Shown here: in pieces, positions 8,428 through 17,006 of the stretch
Layout: each line of letters opens with the position of its first letter
How positions within the stretch are numbered: the stretch's first letter is position 1
Assembly: GCF_000633395.1 (NCBI RefSeq)
Contig: NZ_AYMU01000004.1
Location: forward strand, 62,001-126,000
Reading direction: 5' to 3'
DNA length: 64,000 nucleotides
Origin: Pseudomonas sp. PH1b
GTDB taxonomy: Bacteria; Pseudomonadota; Gammaproteobacteria; Pseudomonadales; Pseudomonadaceae
Made by a program: the position numbers and the translations under genes
Notes under the pieces: model-generated
What the model was told of the DNA's origin: nothing
Seen by the model: the letters and a program-made list of their open reading frames with translations, nothing else
Database searches by the model: none

Positions 8428-10149
8428 TCAGGCGGCGTTCGGGTAACCCCAGGCGCTCTCGGCCGCGAGGCTGTCGATCAGCTTCTGGCGCAGCCCCTGG
8501 GCTTTTTCCGGGGCGCTCTGGCTCAGGGTTTCCAGGGCCAGGTGCAACTGCTGCACCGGGTTTTCGCCGATGAACAGGTTGCGCAGTTCCAGGCCGGCAA
8601 TCGCCTCCTCGAAGCGTTGCTGGCGGATATGGTTCAGCACCATGGCCTGGCTCAACTGGCTGGCATAGGCCGCCTGCTGCTCCAGGCGGTTCTTCAGCTC
8701 GGCGGCTTTTGCCTGGTCGTCGATGTAGACGTAGCTCAGCGCCAGCTGTTCCAGGAAGAAGGTTTTTTCCGCCGGGTCCAGCGTCGCACTTTGATGGTCG
8801 TCGTCGAGGGCTTGCACGGCCTGGTCCAGCAGTTCGCCGGCTTGCCGGGTCTGCTCCAGGTCGTGCAGCAGTTTGGCCTGCAAGGCCAGTTTCATCGGGC
8901 GATCGGTGTATTCGAGCTGGCTGTTGAGGCGCGCCATTTCCTCCAGATTGTTGCGAATCAGCCAGCTGTCTCGACGCAGGCGCGGCAGGTCGGCCTGTAC
9001 CCGCAGTTGGGTTTCCAGGATCAGCAGGCGCAACCACGGCCATTGCTCATCGCCGCGCAGGGTTTCCAGGGTCAGCAAGGCTTGTTCCAGCAGATGGGCG
9101 CACCATTGCGAGTGTTCCTCGACGTAGCTGCCCCACAGGCAGATCAGGCACCAGATACGCTGCGAGGGCGAAACGGCGCAGGCCTGCAGGGCCACCTCGG
9201 CCTCGGCCCTTTCATTGCGCCCGACATGCCAGTTCAACAGGCTCAGCAGCAGATCGCTGGCGTAACTTTCCGGCATCTGGGCGATCAGCCGTGGAGCCAG
9301 GTCCGGGCGGTTGGCATCCAGGATCAGCTTGAGCAACGGCAGGTAAGCGTAGTAGCCGTCAGGCTCGGGGTTCTGCGCCAGCAGTTCGAGCCCGGCATCG
9401 AATTCAGCGGCTTCCATGAGCAAGGTCACGACGATGATCTGGGCCGAGCCTGGCAATTGCGCGGCCATGGCCGGGAACTGCGCATCCTGCCCCTGGGCAC
9501 GGTACTCGCGCAGGGTCTGCTCCACTTCATGCAGGTCCAGTTCGTTGGCCGGCTGTTTGAGCAGCAGTTGCCAGGCCAGGCCGATGCTGGTGGCGGCCTG
9601 GTCGGCCAGGCCCAAGCTACGTTGCAGGGCGGCCAGTTGCCGGTGCTCAGCGGGGGAGTCCGGGCTCAACTGCTTGACGCCGAAGGTCACCAGCAAGGCG
9701 CGGGCCTGTTCCTGTTCACCCTTGGCCAGCAGCAGTGGAATGCGCAGCAGTGGCGCTGACGGCAGTGGTTGATGCAGGCGCTCCAGCAAGCCCAGCACAG
9801 CCTGCGGGCCGTCGTTGTCGAGCAGGGTTTCGAGCAACTGGTTCAGTGCCATGGGCTGGTAGGTTTCATCCAGCTCGGCCAGTACTGCCAGGGCCTGTTC
9901 CTGGTTTCCCTGCCGGTACAGCGCAGCGGGCATTTGCAGCAGCCCCAGTTGCCGGGCTTTGCCCGTCAGGCGCTGGGCCAGTTGCAGGCCCACTTGCGGT
10001 TCGATGGCGCTCAGGTGCGCCGCGCGATTGATCTGCGCGGCCTCGTCCAGGGTGATGCCCAGGTCATTGTCGGCGCTGCGCTTGTTGGCATAGACCACCA
10101 GCAGCGTTATCACGCCGGTAATCAGCAGCAGGATGACAAGTACTTCCAT
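8428..10149 (-). CDS. Membrane-anchored helical-repeat (TPR-like) protein, paralog 1
   Basis: This 573-residue protein starts with a single transmembrane anchor (about residues 4-21, VLVILLLITGVITLLVVY). The rest is a long all-alpha region of Leu/Ala/Gln-rich helical pairs that reads like degenerate TPR or SEL1-type repeats. Start ATG 10149 is chosen over an upstream TTG because AGGAAG sits 7 nt before it. The protein is clearly paralogous to the gene immediately upstream in both anchor design and C-terminal motifs such as LNHIRQQRFEEAI. The function is unknown. The topology suggests a scaffold on the inner membrane, with the side not determined. Confidence 0.7.
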   Translation of the reverse strand: MEVLVILLLITGVITLLVVYANKRSADNDLGITLDEAAQINRAAHLSAIEPQVGLQLAQRLTGKARQLGLLQMPAALYRQGNQEQALAVLAELDETYQPMALNQLLETLLDNDGPQAVLGLLERLHQPLPSAPLLRIPLLLAKGEQEQARALLVTFGVKQLSPDSPAEHRQLAALQRSLGLADQAATSIGLAWQLLLKQPANELDLHEVEQTLREYRAQGQDAQFPAMAAQLPGSAQIIVVTLLMEAAEFDAGLELLAQNPEPDGYYAYLPLLKLILDANRPDLAPRLIAQMPESYASDLLLSLLNWHVGRNERAEAEVALQACAVSPSQRIWCLICLWGSYVEEHSQWCAHLLEQALLTLETLRGDEQWPWLRLLILETQLRVQADLPRLRRDSWLIRNNLEEMARLNSQLEYTDRPMKLALQAKLLHDLEQTRQAGELLDQAVQALDDDHQSATLDPAEKTFFLEQLALSYVYIDDQAKAAELKNRLEQQAAYASQLSQAMVLNHIRQQRFEEAIAGLELRNLFIGENPVQQLHLALETLSQSAPEKAQGLRQKLIDSLAAESAWGYPNAA

Positions 10150-10217
10150 GATCAATCTTCCTCGGGTGCGGCTATTGGCCGGTGACGCGCCCCGCCAAGG
10201 GCGCGCAACCGGGGGCG

Positions 10218-11954
10218 TCAGTTGGTCTGGGAATTGAGCCAGATCTGGCCGTTGGCAATGCGCGTCATCAGTTGCTGTTTCAGCTCGCCGGCACGTTCGG
10301 GGGCACGCTGCTGCAGGTCTTCCAGGGCCTGGTACAGCAGCGACAGGGGCTGCTTGTCACTGAGCAGGCTGCCCAGGTTCAGGCCCTCGATGGCCTGGGC
10401 GTAACGCTGATGCTGGATATGGTTGAGCAGCAGTTCCTCTTCCAGGATGCGACTGCCCGAATCCTCGGCGTTGAGCCGCTCCTGCAGGGCCTGGGCCTGT
10501 TGTACGTCGTCGATGCTCAGGTAGGCGCTGGCGATGTCCTCCAGGTAGAAGCGGGTGTCCATCTCATCCACATCCGGCAGCGGCTCGCCATCCAGTAGCT
10601 GCACCGCCTGCTCCAGCAGGGTCCTGGCCTGGGCGGTCTGGTCCAGGGCGTGCAACAGCTTGGCCTGGTCGCACAGGTGCAGCAATTGCTCGTCACCGGG
10701 CATTTGCTGGCGCAGGCGGTGCATTTCCTCGATGCTGCTGCGCACCAGCCAGCTGTCCCGGCGATGAGCTGGCAGGTGGCTTTGCATCAGTAGCTGGGTT
10801 TGCAGGGCCTGCATGCGCAAGCTGTTGTAGAACTCGTGTTCATTCTTGTAGCCCTCGATCAGTTGCAGGGCCTGGGCCAGCAGGGCTGTGGTCCATTGCG
10901 GCTGCGCCTGGTGCAACTCATCGCAGAGGTTGAGCATCAGCCCCGGACGCTGCGACTCGTGGCTGGCTCGCGCCTGCAGCAGGGCCTCGGCTTCGGCGGT
11001 CTGGCCCTGGGCCGCCAGATGGTTGAGCAGTTGCAGCAGCAGGCTGTGCTGGTGCATCTCGGGGGTCAGGTCCAGCAGGCGCAGGGCGGTTTCGGTTGGC
11101 TGGCGTTTCAGGGCCGAGTCCATCAGGTCGCTGTAGGTCGAGGAGTAGAGGGTGCCGTTGTCGGCCAGCAAGCTGAAGGCCGGCTCCACCTGGCCGGCAT
11201 CGAACAGCGCGATCAGCGCCTGCACCTGTTCCTCGGCCGGCAGTACGGCCGAGTGGGCCAGAATCCGCTCGGCATGCCCTTGGGTGGCGAAGGCGTCGAA
11301 CAGGCTGCGCAGCACAGTGTGATAGCGCTCCTGCCCGGGTTGCTGGAAGCTCGCCCAGGCCTGTTCGAGGCTGATCAGCGCGGCGTCTTGCATGCCCGCC
11401 TGAAATTGCAGGCGCGACAGCATCAGCAGATTGCCGATGCTCTGGCGTTCATGGGCCGCAGGGTTTTTCGGGTCGCCGAGCTCGCCGATCAGGGCCAGGG
11501 CGCGCGCCTGTTCACCGCGGGCCTGGAGGATTGGCACCTGCAGCAGCGGCCAGCTGGGCAGGGATTCGCCCCAGTGCTCCAGGAGCTCCAGGCAGGCCTG
11601 GGTATCCTGGCTGTCGAGCAGCGTTTCAATCAGGGTATTGAGCACGTATTCCCGAGCGTGAGGCGGCAGTTGCTGGTAGATCGCCGTGGCCTGGGCCTTG
11701 TGCCCCGCCACATAGAGCTCGCTGGCCACCAGTTGCAGGCCCAACTGCTGCGCTTCGCCCTCCGGCAGTTGCAGCGCCAGTTCTAGGGCCAGCTGCGGCT
11801 CGGCCTTGCTCATCAGCAGGGTCTGATTGATCTGGGCGGTGAGGTTGCCGGTCTGTTCCAGGTACTGCTGCTGGTCGGCGGATTTCTGCCGGAAGTACAG
11901 AATCGCTGCAATGAACAGCAGCACGATGACGAGCAGGGTGACAAAGAGGGTCAT
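10218..11954 (-). CDS. Membrane-anchored helical-repeat (TPR-like) protein, paralog 2
   Basis: This 578-residue protein has an N-terminal membrane segment (about residues 3-20) and a long helical-repeat body. Its C-terminal block, with LLNHIQHQRYAQAIEGL, aligns by eye with LNHIRQQRFEEAIAGL in the next gene. The two sit head to tail with a 68-bp gap and are probably one operon formed by tandem duplication. The start is supported by AAAGGACG just upstream. I do not recognise a named family beyond TPR-like helical repeats and cannot assign a function. Confidence 0.7.
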   Translation of the reverse strand: MTLFVTLLVIVLLFIAAILYFRQKSADQQQYLEQTGNLTAQINQTLLMSKAEPQLALELALQLPEGEAQQLGLQLVASELYVAGHKAQATAIYQQLPPHAREYVLNTLIETLLDSQDTQACLELLEHWGESLPSWPLLQVPILQARGEQARALALIGELGDPKNPAAHERQSIGNLLMLSRLQFQAGMQDAALISLEQAWASFQQPGQERYHTVLRSLFDAFATQGHAERILAHSAVLPAEEQVQALIALFDAGQVEPAFSLLADNGTLYSSTYSDLMDSALKRQPTETALRLLDLTPEMHQHSLLLQLLNHLAAQGQTAEAEALLQARASHESQRPGLMLNLCDELHQAQPQWTTALLAQALQLIEGYKNEHEFYNSLRMQALQTQLLMQSHLPAHRRDSWLVRSSIEEMHRLRQQMPGDEQLLHLCDQAKLLHALDQTAQARTLLEQAVQLLDGEPLPDVDEMDTRFYLEDIASAYLSIDDVQQAQALQERLNAEDSGSRILEEELLLNHIQHQRYAQAIEGLNLGSLLSDKQPLSLLYQALEDLQQRAPERAGELKQQLMTRIANGQIWLNSQTN

Positions 11955-12173
11955 GGACGTCCTTTTCTATTGCACAGCGGCTCTGGCGCGGTGCGCGCCA
12001 GCCGGTTTGCGCGGGGTTATAAAGCCATGGTTACGGGCTGGCAACCGACTTTACCCAGGCAATGCGTTTCAGCGGATGTCATCCAGGGCGGGGGCGGCCC
12101 GGTCAGCGGTCGGGCAGGGCGGCAGGTTTCGGGTTAGACTTGCCGCCTTTTCGCACACTCAAGAAGCCCGCAC

Positions 12174-12716
12174 ATGGCCCAGCCGTCCACCACCTACAAA
12201 TTCGAACTGAACCTGACCGACCTCGACCGCGGGGTCTATGAAAGCGTCAAGCAGACCATTGCCCGTCACCCTTCGGAAACCGAAGAGCGCATGACCGTGC
12301 GGCTGCTGGCCTACGCCTTCTGGTACAACGAGCACCTGTCGTTCGGTCGGGGTCTGTCGGATGTGGATGAGCCGGCCCTGTGGGAAAAGAGCCTGGATGA
12401 CCGCGTGCTGCACTGGATCGAAGTCGGCCAGCCGGATGCCGATCGCCTGACCTGGTGCTCGCGCCGTACCGAACGCACCAGCCTGCTGGCCTACGGCAGC
12501 CTGCGGGTCTGGCAGACCCGGGTAGTGGACGCGGTGAAGAACCTGAAGAACCTCAACATCGCCGGCGTGCCCCAGGAAGTGCTGGAAACCCTGGCCAAGG
12601 ACATGCCGCGGGTGATCAAGTGGGACGTGATGATCAGCGAAGGCACGATCTTCGTCACCGACGATCGCGGCCAGCACGAAGTCCAGCTCGAATGGCTGCT
12701 GGGCGACCGCGGCTGA
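12174..12716 (+). CDS. yaeQ: YaeQ family protein
   Basis: This 180-residue protein matches the YaeQ family in length and in its start (TYKFELNLTDLDRGVYE), in LAYAFWYNEHLSFGRGL, and in the late segments WDVMISEGTIFVTD and QVEWLL-like ends. Structures of the family show a fold related to PD-(D/E)XK nucleases, though the biological role is not settled. It lies 57 bp upstream of recJ on the same strand and may be co-transcribed with it. The ribosome-binding site is weak. Confidence 0.88.
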   Translation: MAQPSTTYKFELNLTDLDRGVYESVKQTIARHPSETEERMTVRLLAYAFWYNEHLSFGRGLSDVDEPALWEKSLDDRVLHWIEVGQPDADRLTWCSRRTERTSLLAYGSLRVWQTRVVDAVKNLKNLNIAGVPQEVLETLAKDMPRVIKWDVMISEGTIFVTDDRGQHEVQLEWLLGDRG

Positions 12717-12773
12717 TCGCCGATCCCCGGCCCTGATCGACCTACCTTACTCAAGAGAAGCCCCAGTTACCCC

Positions 12774-14483
12774 ATGCGTATCGAACCCCGTGAGTTGCCC
12801 GCCGTCCTGCCTTTCCTTGGCGACCTGCCGCCGCTGTTGACCCGCCTCTATGCCGCCCGCGGCGTGCAGTCGGTGGAGGAGCTGGACAAGAGCCTGGCGC
12901 GGTTGATCCCGTACCAGCAACTCAAAGGTATCGATGCCGCGGTGGACCTGCTGGTAACGGCCCTGGACCAGCGCCAGCGCATCCTCATCGTCGGTGACTT
13001 CGACGCCGACGGCGCCACCGCCAGTACCGTGGGCCTGTTGGGCCTGCGCCTGCTGGGTGCGGCCCATGTCGATTACCTGGTGCCCAACCGCTTCGAATAC
13101 GGCTACGGCCTGACCCCGGAAATCGTCGCCGTGGCCCTGCAGCGCCAGCCGCAGTTGCTGATCACCGTGGACAACGGCATCTCCAGCGTCGAGGGCGTGG
13201 CGGCGGCCAAGGCGGCAGGCTTGCAAGTGCTGGTCACCGACCACCACTTGCCCGGCCATGAACTGCCGGCGGCGGACGCCATCGTCAACCCCAACCAGCC
13301 GGGCTGCGAATTTCCCAGCAAGGCCCTGGCCGGGGTCGGGGTGATCTTCTACGTGCTGATGGCCCTGCGCGCGCGCCTGCGCAGCCTGGGGCGCTACGAA
13401 AGCCGGCCGCAGCCGAACATCGGCGAACTGCTGGACCTGGTGGCCCTGGGCAGCGTGGCGGACGTGGTGCCCCTGGATGCCAACAACCGCATCTTGGTGC
13501 ACCAGGGCCTGGAGCGGATTCGCGCCGGCCGTGCCCGGCCCGGTCTCAAGGCGATTCTCGAAGTGGCCAAGCGCGATCATTCGCGCATCACCTCCACCGA
13601 CCTGGGCTTTATCCTCGGCCCGCGGCTCAACGCTGCCGGGCGCCTGGACGACATGAGCCTGGGCATCGAATGCCTGCTCAGCGATGACGTCTCGGCGGCC
13701 CGGGCCATGGCCGCCCAGCTCGACGAGCTGAACCAGGACCGCAAATCCATCGAGCAGGGCATGCAGCGCGAAGCTTTGGCCCAGCTCAAGGAACTGCCGG
13801 TGGAATCCATGCCGTTCGGCCTGTGCCTGTTCGATGCCGACTGGCACCAGGGGGTGATCGGGATTCTCGCCTCGCGCCTGAAAGAGCGTTACCACCGGCC
13901 GACCATCGCCTTTGCCGATGCCGGCGACGGCATGCTCAAGGGCTCGGCGCGCTCGGTGCCGGGTTTCCATATCCGTGATGCCCTGGACGCCGTGGCCGCG
14001 CGCCACCCGCAACTGATCAGCAAGTTCGGCGGCCACGCCATGGCCGCTGGCCTATCGCTGCCGGAGCAGAACTTCCCGGCTTTTGCCGAAGCCTTCGACG
14101 AAGAAGTGCGGCGCCAGCTGCAAGAGGAAGACCTCACCGGGCGCCTGCTGTCGGACGGCACCCTGGCCGTGGAAGAGTTCCACCTGGAACTGGCCCGTGC
14201 CCTGCGCCATGCCGGCCCCTGGGGCCAGCACTTCCCCGAGCCGATGTTCCATGGCGTGTTTGAACTGGTGGAACAGCGCATCGTTGGCGAACGCCACCTG
14301 AAGGTGGTGCTGCGCAGCGAATGCGGCTCGCTGAAGCTGGACGGCATCGCCTTCGGCATCGACCGCGAAGTCTGGCCCAACCCGACCATCCGCTGGGTGG
14401 AGCTGGCCTACAAACTCGACCTCAACGAGTTCCGTGGCCAGGAAACCGTGCAGTTGATGATTGCCCATATCGAACCGCGCTGA
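12774..14483 (+). CDS. recJ: Single-stranded-DNA-specific 5'-3' exonuclease RecJ
   Basis: RecJ degrades single-stranded DNA 5' to 3' in the RecFOR pathway, base-excision and mismatch repair. The 569-residue protein has the DHH-superfamily motifs VGDFDADGAT (D75, D77, D79) and TDHHLPG (D156, H157, H158), a NPNQPGC segment, and the DHHA1-type GGHAMAAGLSLPE region. Its C-terminal domain carries the OB-like fold expected for a full-length enzyme. Length is normal. It follows yaeQ, and a REP-containing non-coding stretch lies downstream. Confidence 0.96.
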   Translation: MRIEPRELPAVLPFLGDLPPLLTRLYAARGVQSVEELDKSLARLIPYQQLKGIDAAVDLLVTALDQRQRILIVGDFDADGATASTVGLLGLRLLGAAHVDYLVPNRFEYGYGLTPEIVAVALQRQPQLLITVDNGISSVEGVAAAKAAGLQVLVTDHHLPGHELPAADAIVNPNQPGCEFPSKALAGVGVIFYVLMALRARLRSLGRYESRPQPNIGELLDLVALGSVADVVPLDANNRILVHQGLERIRAGRARPGLKAILEVAKRDHSRITSTDLGFILGPRLNAAGRLDDMSLGIECLLSDDVSAARAMAAQLDELNQDRKSIEQGMQREALAQLKELPVESMPFGLCLFDADWHQGVIGILASRLKERYHRPTIAFADAGDGMLKGSARSVPGFHIRDALDAVAARHPQLISKFGGHAMAAGLSLPEQNFPAFAEAFDEEVRRQLQEEDLTGRLLSDGTLAVEEFHLELARALRHAGPWGQHFPEPMFHGVFELVEQRIVGERHLKVVLRSECGSLKLDGIAFGIDREVWPNPTIRWVELAYKLDLNEFRGQETVQLMIAHIEPR

Positions 14484-14532
14484 GGCGGGTAGTGCCGATC
14501 GGCTCAGCGCTGGAGCGAGCGAAAGAGAACCT

Positions 14533-14560
14533 GTGGCGAGGGAGCTTGCTCCCGCTGGGC
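14533..14560 (+). repeat. REP-like element of the GTGGCGAGGGAGCTTGCTCCC class
   Basis: This 28-bp segment contains the dyad GGGAGCTTGCTCCC. It is a common P. fluorescens intergenic repeat and differs from the GTAGGAGCC class elsewhere in the window. A partial inverse match (ACGGGAGCAAGC) lies near 14630. Between recJ and 14800 I see nothing else but this repeat pair. Confidence 0.65.
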
Positions 14561-14799
14561 CGGGCTGGCGTACCAGCGCGCAGCGGCCCTAAAAATGGGG
14601 CTGCTACGGCCCGGAGCGCCGGCCGGTCCCACGGGAGCAAGCACAGTGCTTGACCTTGACTGACTGGTAGTAGGCGGCGCGGGTGAATTTTCCAGACTTT
14701 GGGAAAGCGGGGCGGCGGCACGTCTCTTTCTTTTGTAAGGGGTTTCCGAGACACTCTCGGGCGCTTGCGGCTGGGTATTCGGCTCACTAGGCTCGGATC

Positions 14800-14819
14800 A
14801 TCACTGAATTTTCAGTGAT
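14800..14819. promoter_or_regulatory. Perfect 20-bp palindrome-like operator upstream of the leader
   Basis: ATCACTGAA (14800-14808) and TTCAGTGAT (14811-14819) form 9-bp arms with a 2-nt spacer. The site sits immediately before the start of the structured leader. It could be a repressor or activator site, or the first hairpin of the transcript. Confidence 0.5.
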
Positions 14820-15024
14820 CGGGTTTAGCAGCCTGTGACCAAGACACGTGAATGTTGCCGTAAGCCCAGTTGGCTTTCCTGCCTGCTGTGTTCTGTTATG
14901 GCGGCTGTGCGTGGGGCGCCCTTGGGTGCGCCGGGTTCCTTGGACCGGTCTGCTAACCCGCGTACAGCTGCCACCCTTACGTTTAGCAGCGTGGGGTGGT
15001 GGCTCCATTCCAAGGAGCTGCACC
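14820..15024 (+). ncRNA. Candidate structured 5' leader RNA of the DUF6124-type gene
   Basis: CGGGTTTAGCAG (14820-14831) can pair with CTGCTAACCCG (14950-14960) with one bulge, closing a domain that contains the strong hairpin GGCGCCC/GGGTGCGCC (14915-14932). A second copy of GTTTAGCAGC at 14981-14990 is complementary to the same CTGCTAAC strand, so two mutually exclusive helices are possible. GCTCC (15002-15006) can pair with GGAGC (15014-15018), masking the AAGGAG ribosome-binding site of the next gene. These features are read directly from the bases. That they form a genetic switch is inference. Confidence 0.5.
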
Positions 15025-15408
15025 ATGAAAAAGATCGTCCCCGATCCGCCGGTTCTCCATCCTTCTTCCCGTCGTAATCCAGACCACGATCTGGCCAATG
15101 AAGTCGTGCGCCATGCCCTGGCCAACACTTGCGTAAACGGCTCGTTGATCGCGACTCTGCAACCCACCGTGGCCGGTCCTGCAGGGCCTGATAACCCCTT
15201 CGCTGTGCGCCCCGGCATTACCGCCGAAGAAGCACTGATTCACGTTTCCATGCTGCTCAAGTCTGCCGAGGAGGTGTCCGATGAAATCACCGAGCACGCC
15301 AGCGGCATCGAGCGTGGCCTGATCTGGTCGCTGGTGCATTCGGTGGAAATGGCCCGTGGCGTGGTGGATGCCTTGCTCGATGGCAATCGCCGCGCCCCGC
15401 TTGGCTGA
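15025..15408 (+). CDS. Small DUF6124/DUF3077-type protein
   Basis: This 127-residue protein resembles the Pseudomonas DUF3077/DUF6124 proteins. It has a MKKIVPDPP start, a central GITAEEALIHVSMLLKSAEE segment and a C-terminal HSVEMARGVVDALL helix. These short acidic helical proteins often occur in several copies per Pseudomonas genome, and their function is unknown to me. The start ATG lies 7 nt after AAGGAG, which may be masked in the leader hairpin. The reading frame stays open upstream through the leader to 14848, but the good SD fixes the start here. No membrane segment or signal peptide is visible. Confidence 0.8.
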   Translation: MKKIVPDPPVLHPSSRRNPDHDLANEVVRHALANTCVNGSLIATLQPTVAGPAGPDNPFAVRPGITAEEALIHVSMLLKSAEEVSDEITEHASGIERGLIWSLVHSVEMARGVVDALLDGNRRAPLG

Positions 15409-15641
15409 CATTGGCCTGGCCGCTGCCGCTGGCAGCGGCCAGTGCAACAGGTTTTTTGCCCGGTGCCGTGTCAGGAACCCTGCCGACGGCAGTGTTGTCG
15501 ACTAGTCTCTAAGCACTGTCTGATTGGCCTTGTGACCTTTTGTCATTCTTCTACCCGCGGGGGCGGGCGCTTCACTTCGCAGTCACTCGTCGACCGTTCA
15601 AACAGAACCCTGGAGCCTGACCATTGACCGAGAGGTGCCCC

Positions 15642-16748
15642 ATGAGTCTGCTGCTTGAACCCTATACCCTGCGTCAACTGACCCTGCTCAACCGCATCGC
15701 GGTGTCGCCCATGTGCCAGTATTCGTCGGTGGACGGGCTGGCCAACGACTGGCACCTGGTGCACCTGGGCAGCCGCGCTGTCGGTGGCGCCGGGCTGATC
15801 TTCACCGAGGCCACGGCGGTCACCGCCGACGGCCGGATCACCGCCCAGGACCTGGGCCTGTGGAACGACGCGCAGATCGAGCCCTTGCAACGCATCACCC
15901 GCTTCATCACCGCCCAGGGCGCCGTGGCCGGCATCCAGCTGGCCCATGCCGGGCGCAAGGCCAGCACCCATCGGCCGTGGCTCGGCAAGTCCGGCAGCGT
16001 CAAGCCGGAAGACGGCGGCTGGGTGCCGGTGGGGCCGTCGCGGATTGCCTTCGACCCCCAGCACACGCCGCCTACCCAGCTTGATGAGGGGCAGATAGGC
16101 GAGATCGTCCAGGCCTTCGTCGACGCCGCCAAACGAGCCCTGGTGGCCGGTTTCAAGGTGGTGGAGGTGCATGCCGCCCATGGCTACCTGTTGCATCAAT
16201 TCCTGTCGCCCCTGAGCAACCAGCGCCAGGACCAGTACGGCGGTTCGTTTGAAAACCGTATTCGCCTGGTGCTGCAGGTGACCGAAGCGGTGCGGGCGGT
16301 ATGGCCTGAAGAACTGCCGCTGTTCGTGCGGGTGTCGGCCACCGACTGGGTGGAGGACGGCTGGAACCCGGATGAAACCGTGGAGCTGGCGCGGCGGCTC
16401 AAGGCCCTGGGGGTGGACCTGATCGACGTGTCTTCCGGGGGCACCGCGGCCAACGCCGAGATCCCCACCGGGCCGGGTTACCAGACGCGCTTTGCCGAGC
16501 GGGTGCGCAAGGAGTCGGGGATTGCCACCGGCACCGTGGGCCTGATCACCGAGCCGGCCCAGGCCGAGCATATTCTGCGCACCTGCCAGGCGGACATTAT
16601 CCTCCAGGCCCGGGAACTGCTGCGTGATCCTTACTGGCCGCTGCATGCCGACGATGACCTGGGCGGCCGCCAGGCCACCTGGCCGGCGCAGTACCAGCGG
16701 GCGACCCACAGGGACCAGCCGATTCACGAGTCGGACCTGCGGGATTAA
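15642..16748 (+). CDS. Old yellow enzyme family NADH:flavin oxidoreductase
   Basis: This 368-residue FMN-dependent TIM barrel belongs to the old yellow enzyme family, in the YqjM/NamA-XenA-like branch. Evidence includes the N-terminal LNRIAVSPMCQYSS (the Cys is typical of this branch), the active-site region HAGRKAS, the VVEVHAAHGYLLHQFLSP motif, and the phosphate-binding end SVGL-equivalent GTVGLIT. Such enzymes reduce activated C=C bonds and nitro compounds with NAD(P)H. The ATG at 15642 has AGAGG 6 nt upstream, so it is preferred to the in-frame TTG at 15624. The gene is flanked by terminators and looks monocistronic. Confidence 0.9.
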   Translation: MSLLLEPYTLRQLTLLNRIAVSPMCQYSSVDGLANDWHLVHLGSRAVGGAGLIFTEATAVTADGRITAQDLGLWNDAQIEPLQRITRFITAQGAVAGIQLAHAGRKASTHRPWLGKSGSVKPEDGGWVPVGPSRIAFDPQHTPPTQLDEGQIGEIVQAFVDAAKRALVAGFKVVEVHAAHGYLLHQFLSPLSNQRQDQYGGSFENRIRLVLQVTEAVRAVWPEELPLFVRVSATDWVEDGWNPDETVELARRLKALGVDLIDVSSGGTAANAEIPTGPGYQTRFAERVRKESGIATGTVGLITEPAQAEHILRTCQADIILQARELLRDPYWPLHADDDLGGRQATWPAQYQRATHRDQPIHESDLRD

Positions 16749-16762
16749 GCTCGTTCAAGCGT

Positions 16763-16794
16763 AAAAAAACCGGCCCGTGTGGGCCGGTTTTTTT
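16763..16794. terminator. Bidirectional intrinsic terminator
   Basis: A7 precedes CCGGCCC, a GTGT loop, GGGCCGG and T7. The stem has an A-run on one side and a T-run on the other, so it can stop the oxidoreductase transcript and, on the opposite strand, opgD. Confidence 0.9.
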
Positions 16795-16810
16795 GTATCT
16801 GGCGTCAGGC

Positions 16811-16979
16811 CGCCTTCGCGGGCAAGCCCGCTCCTACACGTACGCCGCCGAACTGTAGGAGCCGGCTTGCCGGCGAAGGGGCCCTTGAAGCTGGCGCGAT
16901 ATGTACCGACGCCTTCGCGGGCAAGCCCGCTCCTACACGGGCGCCGCTGATCTGTAGGAGCCGGCTTGCCGGCGAAGAG
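16811..16979. repeat. Two REP pairs repeated with a 99-bp period
   Basis: The inverse head CTTCGCGGGCAAGCCCGC and the direct head GTAGGAGCCGGCTTGCC alternate twice, at 16811/16853 and 16910/16952, giving an exact 99-bp spacing. They form BIME-like inverted pairs in the gap between the terminator and the opgD stop codon. Confidence 0.85.
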
Positions 16980-17006
16980 GCCCCGGAGCCTGGCGCGCTC
17001 AGCGGG

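Noticed and set aside
14422..14787. A 121-codon minus-strand frame after recJ
   Set aside because: It overlaps the recJ end and REP-like sequence and has no ribosome-binding site or recognisable product.
14848..15024. An N-terminal extension of the DUF6124-type protein through its leader
   Set aside because: The frame is open, but the only good SD precedes 15025. The leader is better explained as structured RNA.
15624..15641. TTG as start of the old yellow enzyme gene
   Set aside because: The ATG 18 bases downstream has AGAGG at proper distance and matches the usual family N-terminus.
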